From Drechslerella dactyloides (Eukaryota > Ascomycota > Orbiliomycetes > Orbiliales > Orbiliaceae), in contig JAGTWJ010000017.1 in the NCBI GenBank assembly GCA_020064725.1, positions 2,604,001 to 2,668,000 of the forward strand: a DNA stretch of 64,000 bases. Reading direction: 5' to 3'. Position 1 is the stretch's first letter; each line of letters begins with the position of its first letter. The translations under genes and the position numbers were made by a program. Below the pieces are notes generated by a model. The model worked only from the letters and a program-made list of their open reading frames with translations. It was not told where the DNA came from and searched no databases. Shown in pieces: positions 1-12,377 of the stretch.

Positions 1-3000
1 ACAGGCAAAATGGCCCTGTTATTCAACCCTCAGTGGTGAGAGAATGATATTACCCTCTCATAGGACGCATCCGACGAATTACACTCCAGGTTTTCACTGG
101 TATTCCATCGTGTCATCTCTACGTTCACTCCCAAGAGCCAGCCGGTCGATTGGGGGATCATGCTATCGGTACTACCATATTAGTATCGCTTGCATGCTGG
201 TACAAGCACACTAGTGCACTAGCTTAGCCTAGTCAGCCTGCCAGAATGACAACTCGAATTTCCCTTAGTAAATGACTGCAGGCTGCCGTGTCATATGCAC
301 GAACGGCACATGCGGACCTTAAGTGTAATCCTTTGGGCTCTCTAGTAAAGCGCATGAGCACAGGTCCCTTTTCTGTCGGGTCAGTCCGACGATGAACGAG
401 GAGAACTAGCAAACGAGAGAGAACTTGACGTTCAGCCGCTAGGTCAGTTTACCTCGTATCGTGATATGACCTTTGCTTACGAAAGACGGTCATATTCTAT
501 CCGAGCCGCGTGTCTTGCCAAGGTCGTACCCGGGCAGACCCGAGTCCACGCGCAAGCAGGCATCCCCTGGGACTGACTACAGTTTCACACTTCGGCGATC
601 CGGAGACCAGTAATGCAGTCTATCGCTCGCCCAGGGTAGTTCCTTTCATATCATTTTCGTGGTACGAGACCACCAGGGTAGCTACTTCTATCATATGTGG
701 TGGTAGTCTCGAGACAAGACTTGCCTGATATGGCGATTTAGTATCGTCAGACCCATTCAAATTCTTGACTGGGCTATGTGTTCTGACAGCATCGAAGCAT
801 GTACATGCACACGTCCGATACAATCCTGGCCATCGAGCATGGTCGACCAAGGGCTTTAACAACACCCGGGCACCAGCAGGCTCCATAAAATCGTGCATGC
901 GAACATGCGCGCAACCAGCAATGAGCACATGCGTCTACGCCAGGTGGCACGATATGTAGTTATCGGAAACTTGTACAAGTAGTGACGATCCCAAGCTTGC
1001 TTACAGCTCTTGTGAATATGCATGCATGTGTGCATGATCCTGAGTATTCCAGTTTGAACGTCGGATTCATGTCAACAACAAAGAGGCAGCTCGCCAGAGT
1101 TTCGTGCCAGATATCTGCACAAGCAAGTTCGACCCGCAGAGACCCGAAGCTTATATTTACGAACGTATAGGACCGTATGCATTCTGGGTTGAAGGACGGC
1201 TGCATGTTAGCTTTCCAATGTGGGCCGGTACGAGTAAGGTCACATGCACATATTGACAGATAGACTGAAATCTGCGTGCATATAACTATCGGAGAATACA
1301 CGTCTGCTAGCTGCGCAGCGATTTCTGCAAGTGGTGCATGTGGAGCTCCCTGAGCTCGGCCGGTCGGTTGTGTAGATCATGATGTGAGAGCGAATCGGAT
1401 GTATTTGCGCGCTGGTTCCGTGCGTAGCGTAATATTATGCTCGAATGTAAGGAAGTGGGTCGTTGATCAGTGTCAGGGCTGAGGGTGTGCCAACTATCAA
1501 GCGAACCCTTAAGAGCTAGGTAATTGAGGCCGGCCTGCAGTTGGGTTTTAAACTGACTTCAAAGATACAAATATGCTTTCTTGATTTGGCTAGAAATCGG
1601 AGACAGAAACCTGTCGTAACTATCATGAACCTGATAATGCATCGATCGAGTAATCGTAAGGAAACTGAGAGGCACTAGAACTCTGCTTAGGAACTCCTGT
1701 CTCATTTCGGCGGCCTCGGGATTGCGGACCAGATAGCAATGACATGATCAAGCGTAATATAAAACGGATCTTGAGAGCCAAGACCATGCTGAGTGGGCGC
1801 CCACACTAACCTCAAGGATTCAAAGCTTCTCTATGAGATCGAGATAGATAGTGCTGCGCAGGTAATATCGCACAGGAGCTAAGGTCTATAGTATCGATTC
1901 ACCACGGCGACGGTGCATCAGAAGGCCTCTGTTGAGTGGCTCATCACCATGGGTATTCTCTTTCGGCCGATGTCTGGCACCAGTCACGATGACCTAAATG
2001 GATATCAGAATAGTCATTTGCAACGATATCGCGCACTCCGGCCCTCTGTGTGGGATTATTGCTACCCTGGGGGATCAGCTGCTGTCAGGGGTAAGATCTC
2101 TCGAGAGCCGGGTCTCGCGATGCACAAAGGCACGCCATCCGTGTTCCTGTCCCCGTGAACAACGTAAGCACCCGTCGGATAAAGCTAAGGTGCCAGTCGA
2201 CTAGTCTCACCGCAAGGCGGCATCGAATCTCATCTCTCGAACTCGCAACGTACGATATGATCTAGTCCATTGTACCTCATTTCAAGCTAAGTATGCCGCT
2301 CCGGCTACTTTAACAAAATGCATGCGTGCGCGCATTATAAAATTGTAAAACGCAAAACTCACGCATCGTGTCAAAAACGTGAGAAGTCATACGACTTCAT
2401 ATTTTGATCCCTGATGCGTGGGAACCGAAAACCTTATTGGGTATCTGGCGCTGTCGGAAAGATTGGGCTTACCCCTGTCTCTACATGCAGATGCATGTAC
2501 GATGTGCAGCAATGTATGGATGTACCGATGTTTGGATATGGGTATGGTTAAAGGGATGCAGTGGACGTGATAGGTGATGCACGTTCCGCCGCGGCTGTCG
2601 ACATCATATCAGCCCCATCGATATCTGACAAGCCAGGCCATCATGCAAGCACAAATATGACAAATAGAGCAGGACGGCTCGTTTCAGAGTCCGCTGTTGC
2701 AAAAAGATGCATGTTTGCGGGCCAGTATGCAAGGCCGTAGTAACACACGCATGTCGGTGGGGCCTTCGCAAGATGAAGCTCGGAGTACCATCGCATCCCA
2801 GCGGGTATCCGCATGCCTGATCTCTCGCCATCGAGATTCACCATTTCTACCAGTCATCCAATAGCAACGGTATTCCCAACTCATGCGAGAAGCTACTCAT
2901 CGCCGGACTGACTAAGCGGCGTCTGGCATACGTATCCTGAGCCTGCCCATGCGCACACGAGTGGGGCGAAGCAGTGATGGTAAAATTAGCTGACCTCAGA

Positions 3001-5017
3001 GATGCTTCGCGGTCGACCAGCCAGCCACCAAATAGGCGAATAATGGCTGAAGGGAGCTACCCGAGCCTGGTTGGTCTGCTCATAAAGACAATGATGACTG
3101 CGAACGTAATTAATATGGCGAGCCCGTCTGATTCCATCTGATCTTAGCAGATGCCTGCAAGTAGGTCGCTAAAGTTCAAGATTACCTATCTGGAGGGTAC
3201 GTACCATGTGGCTTTCCTGCAAGGGGCAGAAAAGCTGAATTGCTGCATTTTGGAAGGGTAAGGCATGCCCGCTGCACGGACATACGCACATTATCCACGT
3301 ATGTGCGTCCGTGATGAGTAAATTGAACGGTCGAATCACAGCTTCTGGGGACGGCAATGTCCTTTCAGCCAGAAGATAGGCTGACTGACCTCAATCCAAA
3401 GAGGTCCAATCCGGAGAAAACGTCAAGTCGGTTGACTTGTGGGCGGAGAGTGGGTGAGGGATGGAGTGAGGGAGTCAGTGGTAAGAGGATTGAATGTGGG
3501 AATGCAGCCAAAGATCCCTTGAACGAGGCTGAGTAGCAGCGGACATGGCTGTCCACACGGCTAACGTAATTCGCGACAGCGCTGCAGCTAGGTACCTGAA
3601 AATCAGCCCCCGGACGGCGTCGTCCCCACGGTGGGTCTGTTCATGCATAGTGCAGATGACGATTCGGGCAATCTTCAGGAGGAGATGGTGTTTTGGGCCG
3701 GGGGGGACGAGAGAGCGCTTGTCGCGACGTCGGTGCGGCCAAGTGGACGTCGCTCCACGTCGCCCACGTTGTGTTGCAGGCTGCCCTCCCAAACCAACGT
3801 CCGAATCTCTGACAAATGCCAAGGCCGGGAAACCACACTGCTTTCGACGCATCCTGCCCAGCATCAAAGGCATGCATCGGCCCTCACAGCCCCACGAAAC
3901 TGGCCGCGGAATGCGCAGACTGCATCTACACGATCTCCTTCCAGTATTCTTTTGCTCCTTTGGATCGCATGTCGCTTCGGGGTGGTGGAGGCAGGCGGTA
4001 GGCGTCTCTCCCATTATGATTCAGGGCGTGTGTCACTGCGTCTCCTGCTTGACTAAGCCAAATCGATCCCGAGGGTAGGGTAAAATTTGTCATTCCTCGA
4101 GAAATCCGAACTGCGATTAGCGATTCGATAGGGGTTTCCAGCGCGAGGCTGAGTCCACGTCGGGTCCAGACGGCTGAAGGGGGGCCGGGATCCCATCGCC
4201 ATCTCTGACGTGATGGGCACCTGTTGACAGCCCGCCCTTAATTCGAGGACCCTCAAGTGCTCTCACTTTTAAGGATTGTTAGGCTGCCCATCAGATATAG
4301 CTTCCCGGTACCGAAAACGCCGACCTCATCGTCGTTGTGTGCCTTTCGCATGCGTTTTTGCGGTTCCTCTGCGTGCCGCCGGCCTGCCCTGCAGCAGGAC
4401 GCTTCGATCAATAATGTAACGCAGTGATGCAGCCAGTCATGATCATACTCCGAACGGGTGATGACCATCCCGGAACGGCATGGTAGGGGCAAGTGGGCCC
4501 CAGCATCAGCGTTGCGGTGCATGCATCCAGGGCCAGCGCTGTTCACCAGTTGCGGCCTCGTTCGGCCATAGCGAAACCGACGGGGCCGGAGAGTGCATAG
4601 CTCTGGAGGACTCTTTCAGACAGACACCGGACGAAGCTGCAGGACACCGGCAGCGCAGCGGCTCGAGCATGCAGCTCGAAAGGCCCCCAGTTGAAGGTTT
4701 AACCCAAGTCAACCAACTTTTAACTGCCTGCGGGTCATTCGGGCGCCAAGAACCGGCGCTGGCTGACCGTCCCCCAAAGGACCAAGCGGTCCAAACGAGC
4801 GAGCGATGCACAACCGAGAATATTTAAATCCCTTGAACTTCCGCGAAAAAAACTCTCCAGCCAGCATTAATTGCCAGGCAGCAGAACGCCCAGACGACAG
4901 AACAAGGCGGCGACGGCAACGAGACGGACATCTACGGCTCCGGTTATGATCTCGAGAACAGCTCGGAGCGGATCCAGGCACGAAATTGGATAACGGCACG
5001 CCAGCTCTACCGGATCG
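1..5017. other. Gene-poor spacer, left end
   Basis: No convincing gene seen. Reading frames are short, start with rare or badly placed codons and show no family motif. The 3.4-4.1 kb part is GC-richer and has long frames open on both strands at once (about 3475-4078), which is typical of chance. The stretch has many short palindromes of the TGCATGCA kind, for example near 1019 and 2319, and an imperfect hairpin near 3272-3312. A multi-exon gene with very short exons could be missed. Confidence 0.5.
4821..4828 (+). promoter_or_regulatory. Possible TATA-like element of the double zinc-cluster gene
   Basis: The AT-rich octamer TATTTAAA lies 190 nt before the chosen ATG at 5018, in otherwise mixed sequence. 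Position and composition fit a core promoter element, but this is inference from position only. Confidence 0.3.
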
Positions 5018-5817
5018 ATGCCGAGAGGTGTAAAAGACGAAGGCACTTGTTTCTATTGTCGACGGGACAAGAAGAAGGTGCGATATACCCACACCCACGG
5101 TTCAGGCCTTTCTAGAGCTGCGGCGATAGTGTACACGCGCGCGTACAGCTTGCGGCCTGAGCCTTAGCTTCCCGCGTATACTCTATCTCGATATATTTTG
5201 GAGTAACAGCTCCGCTAACTCGGCGGTTTCTGACAGTGCCTACGGGAGACTCCGAAGGGCGAGCCTGAAATTTGCGAACGCTGCGCCAGGTATGGCTACA
5301 TTTGCGCCGCGACCCAGCCATCCCAGGCAGAAAGCACCAGACGGGTCCTAAACAGACATCGCTGCGATGCTTGTCGGAAGCATCATCAAGTGGTAGGCTT
5401 GTTCGACGACCTCTCGTATTTTCGCAATCTGGCGTTCCGCAATGCTGACACCCTTGTTCCTAGTGCTTACCTATCGATCGGCAGTGGCCGGATAGATGCG
5501 ATCGCTGCGTCAAGAGGAATCGAGCCTGCTCCCCGCCTTTCGCGCAGTCCGCCGCTGGTCGCGCTCTCGCCAGCTCGCTCTACTTCCCCAGCTTGAACCC
5601 CACGGTGACATCGAGCCCGTCGGGTCAGGCAAACTATCCAACTCCATCTAGCGTCTCAAGTCAGAGCGCCACGAACTTCGAGTCCCCAACGCGCTCGAGA
5701 TCTCAGATTACGGATATCATGTCTATCGACAATGTCCTAGCGAATACGCCGGAACAGACACGTTATGATTATGGGGAATGGGTACAGAAGCTCGAGGAGA
5801 GCCAGTACAGGCAGTAA
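5018..5817 (+). CDS. Small protein with two tandem Zn(II)2Cys6 clusters
   Basis: Three exons: 5018-5077, 5237-5392 and 5464-5817, giving 189 residues. The start is the first ATG after an in-frame TAA at 4991. Cluster 1 has cysteines at residues 11, 14, 21, 33, 36 and 43 (C-x2-C-x6-C-x11-C-x2-C-x6-C); cluster 2 at 63, 66, 73, 84, 87 and 94 (C-x2-C-x6-C-x10-C-x2-C-x6-C). Both fit the fungal binuclear zinc cluster exactly. Each cluster is split by a phase-0 intron directly before its third cysteine, so neither appears in any unspliced frame. Intron 1 contains an in-frame stop near 5162; intron 2 has a branch-like GCTGAC before its CAG-free TAG acceptor. The tail after residue 95 is Ser/Thr/Pro-rich and ends acidic. 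Family knowledge: such clusters bind DNA in fungal regulators. The usual long middle homology region is absent, so this may be a minimal DNA-binding protein or a modulator. Target genes are unknown. Confidence 0.8.
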
Positions 5818-8800
5818 TTCAACTGGGTTTGGGCAAGGAGGGGCGTTCGGCATTTTTTTGATTGTATTTACTGGCTTTGGCATTCTGCTCTTGTACGGAT
5901 ACTCCTGGAGACGCGCGAGGTTCCTTTGGTCGTATTTTTTTTTTATTTATCATGATCCAGTTTACCTTTTCCTTCCTACAATTGCTTATTTTTCCTGTAC
6001 GTGTACATACCTACACTGTCGGCATTATACTTGCGCTGTTGGCATACCTTTACCCGCTGCTACGTCACGCCTTGGAGGTCTGAGACCATCACTTCGAAGC
6101 TTATGAGGAGGCTGCTCAGATTGCCTATCTCGAGTAGTCCGATTCTGTTCTGATTCATAATCCTTTACAAACCTACTTTCAAATTCTATCGCGGATACTC
6201 ACTTAACCAAGCGATTATATTGACACGCCATGGCAGATATGACAATTTAATTTATCAGGCGCATGGCAATCACAAGACATAGCAACTTCGGAACTGTGCA
6301 TTACATGCTCGGGATCAGATGCCTGGACACTAACGAGATTCCTGCATTCGAATTACCATTTGCCATCATTCTCGTGAGCGATACCGTCAGAAGGCTACCA
6401 CAGCCGCGTCCGCACATTGGAGCTCCTCGACGGATGCTCGGTCAAAAAAGAAATTCTCCATGCTTGCTCCTAAGCAGCCCGTTCTCACTAAAGAAGAGCC
6501 GACTGGCAAGCCACCGGCACCAAGACGCAGTGACGAATTTCGGAAACGGTCAACCCAGAAAACCAGCCAAGCTCAGACAGAACGTGCAGGACAAAAGCAT
6601 ATATAACGTTATCCGCGCGTAAGTCTGCCTTTCCGCAGATAGTATAGATTAATTTCGTGTGTTATTGCGCTCTGGCGCCCCTCGGAATTAACACACCGGA
6701 CAAGCATTCGGAACACGGACTAGGCACTGTCCCATGTTATTCTCCTCATCTATATGTCAACATCTATATTATTGCAAAAGAAATCCTACTAGACTCGAAA
6801 TTCATTCAGCTAGGCTGGAATTAGGCGCATCCTTGGCGGTGTTTCAGTGCGGATATCAGATTCCGAAATACTTATGTGGAAGCTTCCTTTCTCGAAAAGC
6901 AAATCGGTTGCGGATGACTTGCGAGCCTGCGCGCGACATCGGGCCATCTGCGCAGCCTGCATGCATAATGTCACGGACATACGTCGGGCCGTGGCTTGCA
7001 GTTCAGGTGCAGAATTCCGGTGTCCCTGGCGAAGCCTTCTTCACTTCTGGCAATGATGCAACTTGCTTGGTGAGTACTCATTCAGTGGTTTGATCACACT
7101 TCTCTTGGACGTGGACAGTAATGCAATTACTAAATTCAGCGCTATCAGTCGAGGCCAGCTCCCTGCAGCAACGCCAGTCTGAATTGATCGTGATTTCCAA
7201 GATGTGTGACCAACTATATTTACCGCTATCGGGCACACGGTTATTGCAAAGTTCTTGCTGACAAAAGTTTTCTGCCACTGCAGCTTGGCTATCGAGACCC
7301 GATATGTTGATCCGGGCCAAGACCGCGTGGGGACCCGCCCTCGTTTGGTTGTTCCCCTGCGTCTAGTTTTCACCATCGAGCTGCAGATATGCGTCTCCGC
7401 CTTACAAGCACGAACAAACATTATCATTATACTATTATACTTCTATATGTGATGACCCGGATTACAAGCTTTGGTATGGGTCCACAGCGAGTCAATTACC
7501 GGGGCCTATAAGGATGACTGGTGTTGCTGATATCATCCGGGCCATAATCAAGTACACTCCACAGCTCCCTGTTCTGATGTTTAGCTCCAGACAGATGAGC
7601 GGGACGTCGGACCACATCATGATATCATCAACCATCGCACTAGTCTCAATTATCCGCATCGCGTGCTCCTTACGCTTCAGACTTGGGATATTTTCTACGG
7701 ATTCGTACCTTCATGCGAGACCACTTGTCATAAATTGACCCAAAAAGTCGTAAGTTCAGACAGTTGTTGAAGACGGCGTGCTTAGGATGATACACAGACA
7801 CCGAATACCCATGCATTGAATCCATGTAGATACGTTCGTGAAGCTATATTAAGACTCCACAAACTTGCTCTGTTGAACCGCAGTCGCGAATTTGAGCTTC
7901 AAACACCAGACGGGTAGCTAGCGAGCTAACTTCGAGCTTCGCGAATCCGAAACCGCATGGACTTAGCGCAACAGGCTGCTTTACTTTATTTTTGGGAGGG
8001 CTCCGAAAAATCCGTACTTACCACTCTAGGAAAAGTATGCTAGCTCTGGTAACGGTCAAACTGCGAAATATAGTATCACCGCATGCACTGTTCGACCGCG
8101 CCTTAACGAAAATATCCCAACTTGGTGGGCCCACGAGCCGCCAGCCATCCATCGGCGACCAGGCCGGCGAGGTTGCACAGCAACTAACCCCTTTAGCGGC
8201 ACAATCCGGCGACGCAGCATGCTGCGCTTCGCCCAGATCAAAACGGCCGCGGCCGCCACCGACCCACTTCTGGCGGGTCAGCGGCACCGCCATGGGGTCG
8301 CCTGACGGACACCACTGCATGCACTTCCCGCGGGATGGGATGGAATAGTGATACGTAGGGCTCAATTGAGACAAGCATTCGGAAACCTTCGAAACGTCGA
8401 ACTGAAAAGGCGGCTTTTGAGTGCACGGTCTGTGCTGCAGGAACAATTTAAGAGTGAGCTGGCGGTGGAGATGTATTGAGGCTGGGGCTTTGAGGTAAAA
8501 ATGGGACACGGCAAACGGAATCAAACTTCGGCGACAGTTAAGTTGTGTTGTTCAGTCTGCCTAGGATTTCGATTCAGCATGCATAGTATGATGCAACATG
8601 TGAACATCCTGATATCGAATTCCCAACTAAGCTCACTTTGCGACCGGATTGAAGGTGCCTTGTCGCATTTATCCAGCTGCAGCGGCAGCATGCCAGCAAG
8701 GTGTGGAGACCTTTGCATACACACATGCATCGTCATTGTACCCAGGATTTTTCTTTCCGCTCCACAGCTGTGCTATATCACAGGCCTCGGGCGCCAGGTC

Positions 8801-11283
8801 CCCGCCATAGCCCCAGTGCACGGCACGGGGAACACAAGCATCATTGACGTCTCTCGTTTACTTTCCATCTTGATTGGCCATATCGTAGTTTCAGATGTAG
8901 GTGGTCTTAGGGTTTCTGCCGAACGGTATGTAGCTATTGTCTCGCGATGTAGCTATTGATTTAGCAAATTACCGGCAATTACCCAGGACGTATGGTTGTG
9001 AAAATTGAACCGCTGAAGCAAGGCCTTGAGGACAGGTGTAACCGGTCAATTCGCACACGGTATAGGCACACAATAGTTCGATATCAGATTCCCATGCATT
9101 CCCTGCATGTATATATCGTATGTTATAGCCAGTTCGCCAGCCTAGCCTGTGATGGAAGCCAGTTAGCGAATGCACATGCTTTCGCATGCAAGTAGCCAGA
9201 GCTATAAGTTGATATCAGTATACATGATATAGTATCATTAGCCGGCGTTCATATACCGCCTCGGTTAGCTCGATGAGGCCTTCGAGTCGATTACTCAGGC
9301 TTTCCACTTTAACTTTGAGATGATCATTCGACATTTTAGTAGATATCATGATGCAGGAGCTTTGGTGCATCAGTCACCGTTAAGTATGGCTGAGGCCTGA
9401 CAAGCTTGTTGATTTCCTGTTTGGTATGCTCCCATCACGGCCACGGCATAGTTGGTCGAGGACAATTAGACCACCTGCATTGTTTAGAAGATTAATCCGC
9501 ATGCATCAAGTTAGAATCTGAAACTTAGCATACCCTCATATACCTAGGTATATTCGAATACCTACACGCTCACATATGGTATATAATAACATGTATATTG
9601 ATATACCGTGTTTAGCCCTGTAGGTCGATCAAGTGGGCCATGCGGTCAGCTGGCCTGGATTAATCGACCAAGTAATTGTACGCATCGCATCGACGGTCAT
9701 CGAAATATGGCGTTTGAGAATTGATCCGCGGATCCACCCAGCTGTCGATATATGCGAAACCTTTTGCATGCTGCCCTAGCTACTAACTTACTTGGTTAGC
9801 TATGGCTGAACCTGTCCACCTGCCCAAGCTGTCCAGTTGGGCTGAAAGCTTAGCAGAAGGCTCTTGCAGCTTAAAGATGCAACTCGGAACACATACGGGC
9901 AGGATATCAGTAGTGCGTCCAGCTGTCTAGCCTTCGGAGTTAAATACTGATAGTCGAGGTGATAAAGTATGCGGACGTGCCTATTCGCATACGTCTCATT
10001 GTATGCACATTGCGAATGGGTCGTCACTGCAGCCGCTTCGGATATAACAGAGCCTGAAGCTCGAGGAGGTACCTGCATTGGAGGGATACAGCTACTGATG
10101 TACCATATCAGACCGCCAGTAACTAAAATGCTCAGATACATGTGGAGTCTCGGGTCAGACGTCTAGCTCAAGTGTTTGCTGCTCTCAGTTTGAAGTTCCA
10201 CCAGAACGGTCGCTAGAATCTTGCTACCTGGTAGGATTAGGTTGATGGTTTGTAGAAATTAGGAGGTGAATATTGTGTTCGAGTTGGGTTAGCCAAGTTC
10301 TTGCTTCAAAAGTGATTTTGGCTTGCGAGATTGGTGCGCGTATCAGGACACCTGCACGTTAGGAAGGCTTCCGAATTCTTGGACTTGTATCTGCGAAGTT
10401 TTGTATGTTAATAACAGACTAGTATCCTCTTACGGCCGAGAAAAACTTCTGGAGGACCAGTCATCTTAGGATGACATGATGTTCAACCTACATCTACCGT
10501 GTAAAAACGGTATCGATTTGTCAGCGGAGCATTAAATCTGCCCGAGCCCGTTTGGAAGCTTATGCGCCAGGCGATACTGAGAGTAGTTAGTCGGAATCGG
10601 TGATAACTCGCTTGTCCGACTTTGAATGACACATTCGCGAACTACAGCATACCACACGCGTATACATGTCGATATGCCTGAGTGCCGCTGTTGACGCGTG
10701 CGTCGTACAAGATATTGCATAAGGTATATCGCATATATGCATATTAGTCATACAGGTTTTGATATCATATCGTTTGATCAATAATCAGCCTTGATTGGAG
10801 AACGATCTTTCAGCCTCCTCCACGCTTACAAATGTCGGGCCGGAGCGGTAGCCGCGACGCGTTCATCGGAGCTCGCGGAGACTATGTGTTCCGAATCTAA
10901 GCTGTATATCTCAACTTTCAGAAGTTTATGGTGAGCATCTCGCGACCCGCTGACTAACTGGCTACGGTCGGCCGATAAAAATTACCCGATCGGGACGAGA
11001 AAATGCGGAGAAGACGGAGTTTAGATACAGATCTACCAGATTCAAGCGATCGCGGCGCGGACTTTAATCTCCCCGCCTGAGCTTTGAAGCTTCAACAATG
11101 ACGAATCCAACCGCCGATATGCGCTTAAAACTTTGACCGAAAAGCTATAAAATGCTACCTCCAGGGCCAAAGATTTCAGGTTTAGCAGAACATACAGTAC
11201 TTCCATAACTATCCAGCCTTTCTCAACAGCAATTTCCATATTCAGAAACGTCACCTCACAACACAATAAGTTAAAAATACAAC
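5818..11283. other. Gene-poor spacer with possible coding remnants
   Basis: No complete gene could be assembled. A frame open from 6334 to 6606 has protein-like composition (Lys, Pro, Ser, Thr and Gln rich) but its only ATG, at 6460, leaves 48 residues. A strong donor-like GTAAGT follows near 6619 and another GTGAGT near 7071, so a split gene or a decayed one is possible at about 6.3-7.1 kb. From 7.5 to 11 kb I see only AT-rich sequence with TGCATGCA-like palindromes. Confidence 0.4.
11146..11153 (+). promoter_or_regulatory. TATA box of the NmrA-like gene
   Basis: TATAAAAT lies 138 nt before the ATG at 11284, a normal distance for a fungal promoter with a short leader. No other candidate is as close to consensus in the upstream 300 bases. 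Confidence 0.45.
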
Positions 11284-12377
11284 ATGTCGTCCTCGAACCA
11301 CATAAAGAACGTCGCGCTAGTCGGGGTAAGCATTTACCGCATTAAAGCATCTTGAGGCAATTGCTTGACGGAAGCTAACATGTGTATGTTCCTTGCGATG
11401 CACAGGCCACCGGCTTCCAAGGCAAACATATCGCGGCCGAGCTTCTCAAGCGAGGGACATTCAACATCACAGCTATCACTCGTTCCAACAGCACAACCCT
11501 ACCAGCCGGAATCACTCCTGCAGTTGTCGATTATAACGATCACGCCTCTATCGTCGCAGCCCTACGCGGCCAAGACGTCATCATCATCACTCTATCCGTG
11601 CGCGCCCCACCGGACACACATCAGAAGCTTGTCGACGCAGCAGCCGACGCTGGGGTCAAACTCATCGTCCCGAACGAATGGGGCTACGATGCAGAGCGCG
11701 ACCCGGAATTCACCAAGAATACGATCGTTGGTGAAAAGGCCGTCAAGAACAGAGAACACATCAGAACCAAGGGCATTCCATTCATTGGCGTCAACGGCGG
11801 CTTCTGGTACGAGTTCAGCCTCGGAGGTGACGAAGCTCGCTACGGCTTCGACTTCAACAAAAACACCCTAACTATCTTCGACGAAGGTAACATCAAAATC
11901 AGTACATCGACATGGGAACGGGTCGCCCGCGGGGTAGCCGGAGTACTCAGCCTCAAGATCAATCCGGATGGCCCAGATGACAAGAGTCCTACCGTCAGCA
12001 GCTTCTACAACCAGTCCGTTTGCGTGGAGTCCTTCAATCTCAGTCAGAAAGACATGTTCGAGTCCGTTAAGCGCGTGACTGGAACCACGGACGCCGACTG
12101 GACCGTCACCCATGAAAACTCCAAGGAGCGGTATGGCCGTGCAATGGGGTTCTTGGCCGCCAACGATTTTCATTTGGGGCCGGCGGCGTCGACGGCTATG
12201 AGAGGTTTAGGAATGGCGATGTATACTTGCGCATTCTTTCCGAACAGCCCGGCGAGCATGCCTGATATAAAGAATGAGGTCCTCGGGCTACCCAAGGAGG
12301 ACTTGGATGCATGCACGAAGAAAGGTATTGAGTACGGCAAGGCTGGTGGTGTCTACGGCGGCAACACTGATGCTTAA
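11284..12377 (+). CDS. NmrA-like / isoflavone reductase-like NAD(P)-binding protein
   Basis: Two exons: 11284-11325 and 11406-12377, with an 80-nt phase-0 intron (GTAAGC...CAG), giving 337 residues, a usual length for the family. Splicing rebuilds the Rossmann dinucleotide motif G-x2-G-x2-G at residues 14-20; without exon 1 the motif loses its first glycine and first beta strand. The next part follows the atypical short-chain dehydrogenase fold: a variable Arg-Ser segment for cofactor contact, then VVDYND, then a run of beta strands ending in a PNEWG-type motif where NmrA/PCBER proteins have PSEFG. Family knowledge: members are either redox sensors (NmrA) or cytosolic NADPH-dependent reductases. 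The catalytic Lys of the plant reductases cannot be placed with certainty, so the substrate is unknown. An AATAAA follows at 12562-12567. No metabolic cluster surrounds the gene. Confidence 0.9.

Noticed and set aside
3475..4078. Overlapping frames of 177-179 codons on both strands
   Set aside because: Both strands are open over the same GC-rich bases, composition is Arg/Cys/Ser-rich without any motif, and no splice or promoter signal supports either.
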